Source: Actinernus sp. WN-2022 (lineage: Eukaryota > Cnidaria > Anthozoa > Actiniaria > Actinernidae). Taken from it: a stretch of DNA of 64,000 nt. The DNA lies in the NCBI GenBank assembly GCA_030867875.1, contig JAOWCC010000064.1:38462802-38526801 (forward strand). Direction: 5' to 3'. The position numbers and the translations under genes were made by a program. The notes beneath the pieces were generated by a model. That model had not been told where the DNA came from. It did not search any database and worked only from the letters and a program-made list of their open reading frames with translations. Within the stretch, counting starts at the first letter, position 1; the number at the start of each line of letters is the position of its first letter. This document shows, piece by piece, positions 63,401-64,000 of the stretch.

Positions 63401-64000
63401 ATTTAAGTACAGTGCCGTAGCGAGAGTTCCAGGACAGATGACGCAACGTTTAGCTTTACGATACGATCTGAAATACATATTAATTTTTTTAATTTTACAC
63501 AAGACGAATTCACATTATTGATATTCACAAAAGTAAAAATATGGCCGACTCTGGCTTCTCTGAATAAGACGTATTGAGAATGAAAATTAGACAAAAAAAA
63601 ACCACTGTACGTTTTTTGTATTATTTACGGAGACGACCGCTGGCAAACCACGTGACGTCACGCATGTGATTAGTATGTTTTTAACGGCATAAACATTATG
63701 TGCAACTTCAACATGAATTGTGTTTTGCCCTCTCCAAAATAATTTAAGACTAACATTTAATACAATGAAATGGAAATGGGTCGGTTTTTTCAAGTGTCAT
63801 AGGCACTTTAACATTTTTCTCAGTATAACTATGCTGTTGCATTCTATCATATTTGGACAATCTTAGGATGTGGCTTTTCTTCATCACACTGTGCATTGAA
63901 AGTACATCATCTTCTTAAATTGCATTTGAATAGGTACGATCAATAAGTGCAAGTATTGGGTCTAATCGCTTGTTTTAATTTACATCTTCTAGCACCAGCC
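36375..64000 (+). CDS. Gene D: modular secreted VWA / Thr-rich / WSC-like protein (3' end beyond window)
   Basis: Proposed exons: 36375-36453, 46402-46665, 49222-49599, 51387-51614, 52289-52524, 54465-55389, 56701-56790, 57905-58314, 59242-59404, 60084-60116, 60305-60496, 61926-62087, 62755-62790, 63351-63386, 63993-64000 and on. They sum to 3240 nt (1080 codons) with matching phases throughout. Order: signal peptide; acidic then Gln-rich segment; VWA1 with an intact metal site; cysteine-rich link; about 308-residue Thr-rich stalk; Pro-rich link; VWA2 with a degraded metal site; eight-cysteine WSC-like domain as in genes A-C; Pro/Thr mini-exons. This is the layout of an extracellular-matrix or mucus glycoprotein; the function is inference. 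The weakest joins are exon 1 to 2 (9.9-kb intron), exon 2 to 3 (a competing stop at 46722) and exon 4 to 5. Confidence 0.65.
36900..37095. repeat. Dispersed repeat shared with 13645-13880
   Basis: The same ordered blocks (gcggcggtacc, ttgagcccaattt, ctatcaattcgggtt, catggaaattctggttaat, tgggtcgggctctgaa), same orientation, in an intron of another gene of the family. Confidence 0.8.
37375..38110. mobile_element. TIR element, about 735 bp
   Basis: The ends cattggccgttttcacacta...gaagacggacaaattgtctg and cagacgatttgtccgtcttc...tagtgtgataatggccaatg are inverted over about 42 bp. The motif (a)gacggacaa recurs inside near both ends. Confidence 0.8.
39680..39810 (-). mobile_element. Possible LINE 3' end
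   Basis: gacagacagacagacaatct followed by ttatttatccacgg, the inverse of the GGATAAATAAAGATTGTCTG-type ends common in animal LINEs. No reverse transcriptase nearby. Confidence 0.35.
41054..41096. repeat. Perfect short palindrome
   Basis: gccgccatcttggtgtacct, a 3-nt centre, then aggtacaccaagatggcggc: a 43-bp hairpin. Confidence 0.9.
41157..41697. mobile_element. Foldback MITE with TTAA target sites
   Basis: AGTGCACCTAACGTTTATTT at the left and the inverse at the right, flanked by TTAA (41153-41156 and 41698-41701) as in piggyBac-type insertions. The arms are inverted over most of their length (ttttgagtacttctgtgaag / cttcacagaagtactctaaa, gaccgcgtaagtaaaagcct / aggcttttgcttacgcggtc). The interior matches the element at 31747-34093. 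Confidence 0.85.
42396..43448. mobile_element. Long-TIR element, about 1.05 kb
   Basis: Arms of about 165 bp: tcacgttgggctaggatggg...aatgtgtcatttgagcatat...gatgacgtcacaatcgat at the left and the inverse at the right. The middle has repeated tgacgtcat motifs. No transposase. Confidence 0.8.
45050..45830 (-). pseudogene. Decayed LINE reverse transcriptase
   Basis: On the minus strand, fragments across frames give ATSDQYCF/VFHLL-like sequence, then NIYADGTTVFVTG (the RT catalytic box, normally YADD, here YADG), then a region with LKTRISHQISRFKY. Frames change and stops are frequent, so it is dead. It lies antisense in intron 1 of gene D. Confidence 0.6.
46402..46665 (+). CDS. Gene D exon 2: acidic and Gln-rich segment
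   Basis: Acceptor cttaattacag. It reads DYWVENEPLPGYDENGHPD, a Ser/Lys/Asp region, then QQQDTQQPYAQKSAQQPAQQ. Donor ACAG/gtaaac gives a 264-nt phase 1-1 exon that joins in frame to VWA1. If this donor is not used the frame runs on to TGA at 46722-46724 (ending VNRSSHH), giving a short secreted Gln-rich protein of about 133 residues with exon 1. Confidence 0.65.
46845..46952 (-). mobile_element. tRNA-derived SINE head, minus strand
   Basis: On the minus strand cgtggtataatggttaggat is a clear tRNA A-box region and gagggttaaatcctcggttc a B-box region, about 45 nt apart. It is followed by an A-rich tract. Confidence 0.55.
47078..47160 (+). mobile_element. Possible tRNA-derived SINE head
   Basis: gaccgacttagtgtagtagt and gggttacgagttcgagccga resemble A and B boxes. 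It sits just left of the 42-bp array, so the array may again be an expanded SINE tail. Confidence 0.4.
47191..47628. repeat. 42-bp tandem repeat, 10 identical units plus a partial
   Basis: ttgtttacccgtgaacccta followed by gctctggatgagtgagatcccg. Copies starting at 47191 and every 42 bp to 47569 show no differences; the last partial copy changes to cccgcgaactcg. Such identity implies recent expansion. Located in gene D intron 2. Confidence 0.97.
47982..48544. mobile_element. TIR element, about 560 bp
   Basis: aattttgaagttaaaggtac...aatattttggttggccac and its inverse gtggccaaccgaaatattgt...acctttaacttcaaaatt form about 40-bp arms. Confidence 0.8.
48545..49221. other. Gene D intron 2, right end
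   Basis: No exon before the VWA1 acceptor and no element recognised. Confidence 0.4.
49222..49599 (+). CDS. Gene D exon 3: VWA1, first part
   Basis: Acceptor tctttaactatag, phase 1. VCHRVLDLVIVLDSSDTM holds the MIDAS motif D-x-S-x-T; SRTDLALRSA supplies the conserved Thr; ALILLYDGN supplies the later Asp. The metal-binding set is complete. Donor AATG/gtatgt. Confidence 0.9.
49651..50037. repeat. 16-bp minisatellite, about 24 units
   Basis: gatggacgcacacatg with variants gatgcacgcacacatg and aatggacgcacacatg. It starts 50 bp after the VWA1 donor, in intron 3. A 16-bp unit stays open in several frames on both strands, which explains the long ORFs here; they are not genes. Confidence 0.97.
50147..51053. 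mobile_element. hAT-related non-autonomous transposon
   Basis: Inverted ends tctgtcctcttata / tataagaggacaga and subterminal ggcctgaatagattgtgct / agcacaatctattcaggcc. Inside are many ggcaacttttgagcaactt motifs and a hAT transposase fragment (50578-50727). Confidence 0.75.
50578..50727 (+). pseudogene. hAT transposase C-terminal dimerisation fragment
   Basis: The plus-strand frame from about 50578 gives VVKKMLVIQPSSTSAERAFS then LLKNDQQDTALEDYLEASVM and RYNNAKRL, TAA at 50725-50727. The QPSS-SAER-FS-L...ALEDYLE-S-M-RYN pattern is the conserved hAT dimerisation region. There appears to be a small deletion after LLKN. The catalytic parts are missing. Confidence 0.8.
51180..51360. repeat. Dispersed repeat shared with 53445-53720
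   Basis: Shared blocks: cctacgatttaacgtc, aaccattttcagttcgagaacgag, gtttcacgaaggtagca and gaacccgcgac, ending just before VWA1 exon 4. Confidence 0.6.
51387..51614 (+). CDS. Gene D exon 4: VWA1, second part
   Basis: Acceptor gtctttgtttcag. LKRDGIEVFCINMGDADASK...EAIASNKTNVV...LRGMLDGISKQVCYDG is the typical last third of a VWA domain. 228 nt, phase 1-1, donor GATG/gtaggt. Confidence 0.9.
51615..52288. other. Gene D intron 4
   Basis: Holds a CCAATCA-rich dispersed repeat at 51905-52140 with partly inverted ends (gaaagaccaaacgcaaatta / aatttgcgtttggttttact). No further exon seen. Confidence 0.5.
52289..52524 (+). CDS. Gene D exon 5: cysteine-rich link into the Thr-rich stalk
   Basis: It reads NQRPTSQPCPLPTCVFPYIC, further cysteines (TCLAP, NACTASGACTT), then STATAVSTAVLTTTSTDVQT. 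Donor TCACAG/gtatgt leaves phase 0, matching exon 6. The start is uncertain: acceptor gtcacaag at 52288 keeps phase with exon 4, while the better-looking tttcctttag at 52262 would need exon 4 to end at 51618 (GGTAG/gtagaa). Confidence 0.75.
53445..53720. repeat. Dispersed repeat, longer copy
   Basis: The same blocks as 51180-51360 in the same order. On the minus strand ggtcgcgggttccaaccccg looks like a tRNA B box, so this may be an inverted SINE. Confidence 0.5.
53800..54033 (+). mobile_element. LINE-like 3' end
   Basis: The run taaagcgcttagatccgttt...tgcgctatataactaaag followed by (tta)n is a common form of LINE 3' terminus. The coding part is absent. Confidence 0.45.
54042..54198. mobile_element. 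MITE, tandem copy 1
   Basis: ggttgttttcggacggcgaactttt and the inverse-type end ggaaagttcgtcgtctgaaacgggcct. The interior has repeated taatgctaatgagctacat. Followed by aagtgaataaatta. Confidence 0.75.
54225..54359. mobile_element. MITE, tandem copy 2
   Basis: Near-identical to copy 1 with one fewer interior unit, again followed by aagtgaataaatta. It ends about 105 bp before the Thr-rich exon. Confidence 0.75.
54465..55389 (+). CDS. Gene D exon 6: Thr-rich stalk
   Basis: Acceptor gcttttgttcacag. 308 codons in which over a third are Thr, often every second residue (TSTDIDTVTSTHITTATKTA pattern), mixed with Val, Ala, Ser, Glu and Lys. There is no fixed period, but TSTxIxT and TTATxTA motifs recur. 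It ends SCGSSCPST, donor ACAT/gtaagt. Likely a heavily O-glycosylated extended segment. Confidence 0.9.
55914..56196. mobile_element. MITE with 7-bp target duplication
   Basis: Starts CATAGTTAATAGAGTGGAAT and ends with the inverse, about 33 bp of TIR with one or two changes. Flanked by acctaag at 55907-55913 and 56197-56203. Nested inside a CCAATCA-rich repeat (about 55690-56225). Confidence 0.88.
56197..56700. other. Gene D intron 6, right end
   Basis: No exon or defined element other than the outer CCAATCA repeat edge. Confidence 0.35.
56701..56790 (+). CDS. Gene D exon 7: Pro/Ser/Thr link
   Basis: Acceptor gtttaattgcag; SPTPSLTSSPPPRTSSITQV then PTTPPRPPPP; donor CCGG/gtatgt. 90 nt, phase 1-1. 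Confidence 0.85.
57075..57345 (+). mobile_element. tRNA-derived SINE, copy 2
   Basis: gtcacagtggttaagcgctt (A box) and cccaggttcgatccccggac (B box) precede tggcgcca; the body has ctcgcccttgctccgagg, ttctccgggttctccggtt and taaattccaattcgatcctg. The tail differs from copy 1 (ggagttcgtcggaatactta...), with no minisatellite-type motifs. Confidence 0.88.
57346..57904. other. Gene D intron 7, right end
   Basis: No exon or defined element seen. Confidence 0.35.
57905..58314 (+). CDS. Gene D exon 8: VWA2, first part
   Basis: Acceptor gatttcgtttgcag. DCQKGVDVGIIIDVSDNI has Asn where MIDAS needs Ser/Thr at the fifth position, and the later TDG is TGG (LIVITGGRTD). The Thr in GTRTDLALQMA is kept, so metal binding is probably weak or lost. 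Donor TAATT/gtaagc, phase 0. Confidence 0.88.
58564..58848. mobile_element. TIR element, about 285 bp
   Basis: ctaccaggagcccattacca...gcacaggagtaggtgtggctatatttagaatt at the left is matched inverted by aattctaaatatagccacat...ctactcctgtgctggg...aggtaatgggctcctg at the right. Confidence 0.8.
59242..59404 (+). CDS. Gene D exon 9: VWA2, second part
   Basis: Acceptor catcttgtctag. AKGIHILVVGVGDIIDQGEL...LVAKYGTLGKNLEAITKASC is a standard VWA end. Phase 0 in, phase 1 out (GAGC/gtaagt). Confidence 0.9.
59405..60083. other. Gene D intron 9
   Basis: No exon. 59728-59765 (gcccgtttcagacggcgaat) is a fragment of the MITE group at 54042-54359. Confidence 0.45.
60084..60116 (+). CDS. Gene D exon 10: 33-nt linker exon
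   Basis: Acceptor tttatttatttcag; RKPEPTSGPNA; donor GCTG/gtaagt. Phase 1-1. Confidence 0.75.
60305..60496 (+). CDS. Gene D exon 11: N-terminal half of the WSC-like domain
   Basis: Acceptor tatgtttcgtag. AQCEVTYEKIGCYKDITEEH...PELLLQ...VCLCAMKAKAKHYFYFGV then QNYG. It is about 12 residues shorter than the exon in genes A-C because the LFTDRD...YSG loop is reduced. 192 nt, phase 1-1. Confidence 0.9.
60497..61747. other. Gene D intron 11, left part
   Basis: Very AT-rich (60600-60960), with a possible LINE-type end near 61020-61070 and a repeat with gtggggactttgctaatttt / caacaaagtccccag motifs at 61120-61220. No exon seen. Confidence 0.4.
61748..61861. mobile_element. Short MITE in gene D intron 11
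   Basis: gctgtgtgccacaaggggcc and ggtcccttgtggcacacagc form 20-bp or longer arms; about 114 bp in all, ending 64 bp before exon 12. Confidence 0.8.
61926..62087 (+). CDS. Gene D exon 12: C-terminal half of the WSC-like domain
   Basis: Acceptor cctttttaatcag. AECWSGSERAGEAYDTYGPS, YC, PC, ECCG, TNYVYGLVSK; donor AAAC/gtaaga. If unspliced, the frame would continue about 56 codons to TGA at about 62257. Confidence 0.9.
62448..62584. mobile_element. Short TIR element in gene D intron 12
   Basis: aggccttatgcatgat and ccatgcataaggctt are inverted ends; the interior has ttcttttgttactctaattt, also present at about 6162-6180. Confidence 0.55.
62755..62790 (+). CDS. Gene D exon 13: 36-nt Pro/Thr mini-exon
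   Basis: Acceptor catttccctttaag; PTPTNPAIPSSP; donor CCCA/gtgagt. Phase 1-1. Confidence 0.75.
62951..62989 (+). pseudogene. Decayed Pro/Thr mini-exon
   Basis: Aligns with exons 13 and 14 (caaaatgaccaacaactcct... CTA/gtgagt). The acceptor is changed from taag to taac, and the phase-1 frame meets TGA at the third codon. The donor is intact. Confidence 0.6.
63101..63239. mobile_element. Short MITE in the mini-exon region
   Basis: gggcccggtcgttcgaagca and tgcttcgaaaaaccgggccc are inverted ends, 139 bp, between the decayed mini-exon and exon 14. Confidence 0.8.
63351..63386 (+). CDS. Gene D exon 14: 36-nt Pro/Thr mini-exon
   Basis: Acceptor cacttttcttttaag; TKPTAPTPATGP; donor CCTA/gtgagt. Phase 1-1. 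Confidence 0.72.
63387..63992. other. Gene D intron 14
   Basis: No exon or defined element seen. Confidence 0.35.
63993..64000 (+). CDS. Gene D exon 15, cut by the window edge
   Basis: Acceptor ttacatcttctag followed by CACCAGCC, in phase 1 giving T-P-A. It appears to be the next member of the mini-exon series. Confidence 0.55.

Overview
This window is eukaryotic genomic DNA. Coding exons are short, separated by long GT-AG introns, and embedded in a dense mass of small DNA transposons, tRNA-derived SINEs and minisatellites. There is no bacterial-style operon structure. The protein families (secreted proteins with a GCY...ECWS...VY cysteine-rich domain, VWA domains, a Thr-rich stalk) and the MITE families point to a cnidarian, most likely an anthozoan such as a stony coral. 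That taxonomic placement is inference, since no rRNA or mitochondrial marker is present.

Layout. Four genes, all on the + strand, share one domain. Gene A (exons 3111-3338 and 7052-7266; the 5' end was not found), gene B (12162-16130) and gene C (26906-31458) each encode one copy of a WSC-like, eight-cysteine extracellular domain. In B and C a signal-peptide exon precedes it. Gene D (proposed 36375 to beyond 64000) is a large modular secreted protein: signal peptide, Gln-rich segment, VWA1, Thr-rich stalk, VWA2, the same eight-cysteine domain, then a run of tiny Pro/Thr exons that continues past the window edge. Nearly all introns are phase 1. In all four genes the cysteine-rich domain is split at the same place (Y-G / E-C-W) by a phase-1 intron, which is strong evidence for common ancestry and exon shuffling.

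The remaining sequence is mostly repeats. 1-720 is an 18-bp minisatellite that appears to have grown from the tail of a SINE. 3472-6112 is an 87/90-bp satellite inside the gene A intron. 7336-8430 and 9530-10800 hold MITEs and tandem arrays. 14135-15007 is a long-TIR element with an 11-bp target duplication. 18945-21247 is a transposon that contains a second, nested TIR element and three broken gene fragments, one of them RecQ-helicase-like. 31747-34093 is a foldback element interrupted by a 1.8-kb long-inverted-repeat element whose arms each carry a zinc-ribbon mini-exon. 45050-45830 is a dead LINE reverse transcriptase. 50147-51053 is a hAT remnant. Several further MITEs sit in the introns of gene D.

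Genes A-C are probably tandem duplicates of a small secreted cysteine-rich protein. Gene D looks like an extracellular-matrix or mucus-type glycoprotein using the same domain. All gene models are read by eye from ORFs and splice signals; no transcript evidence was available.
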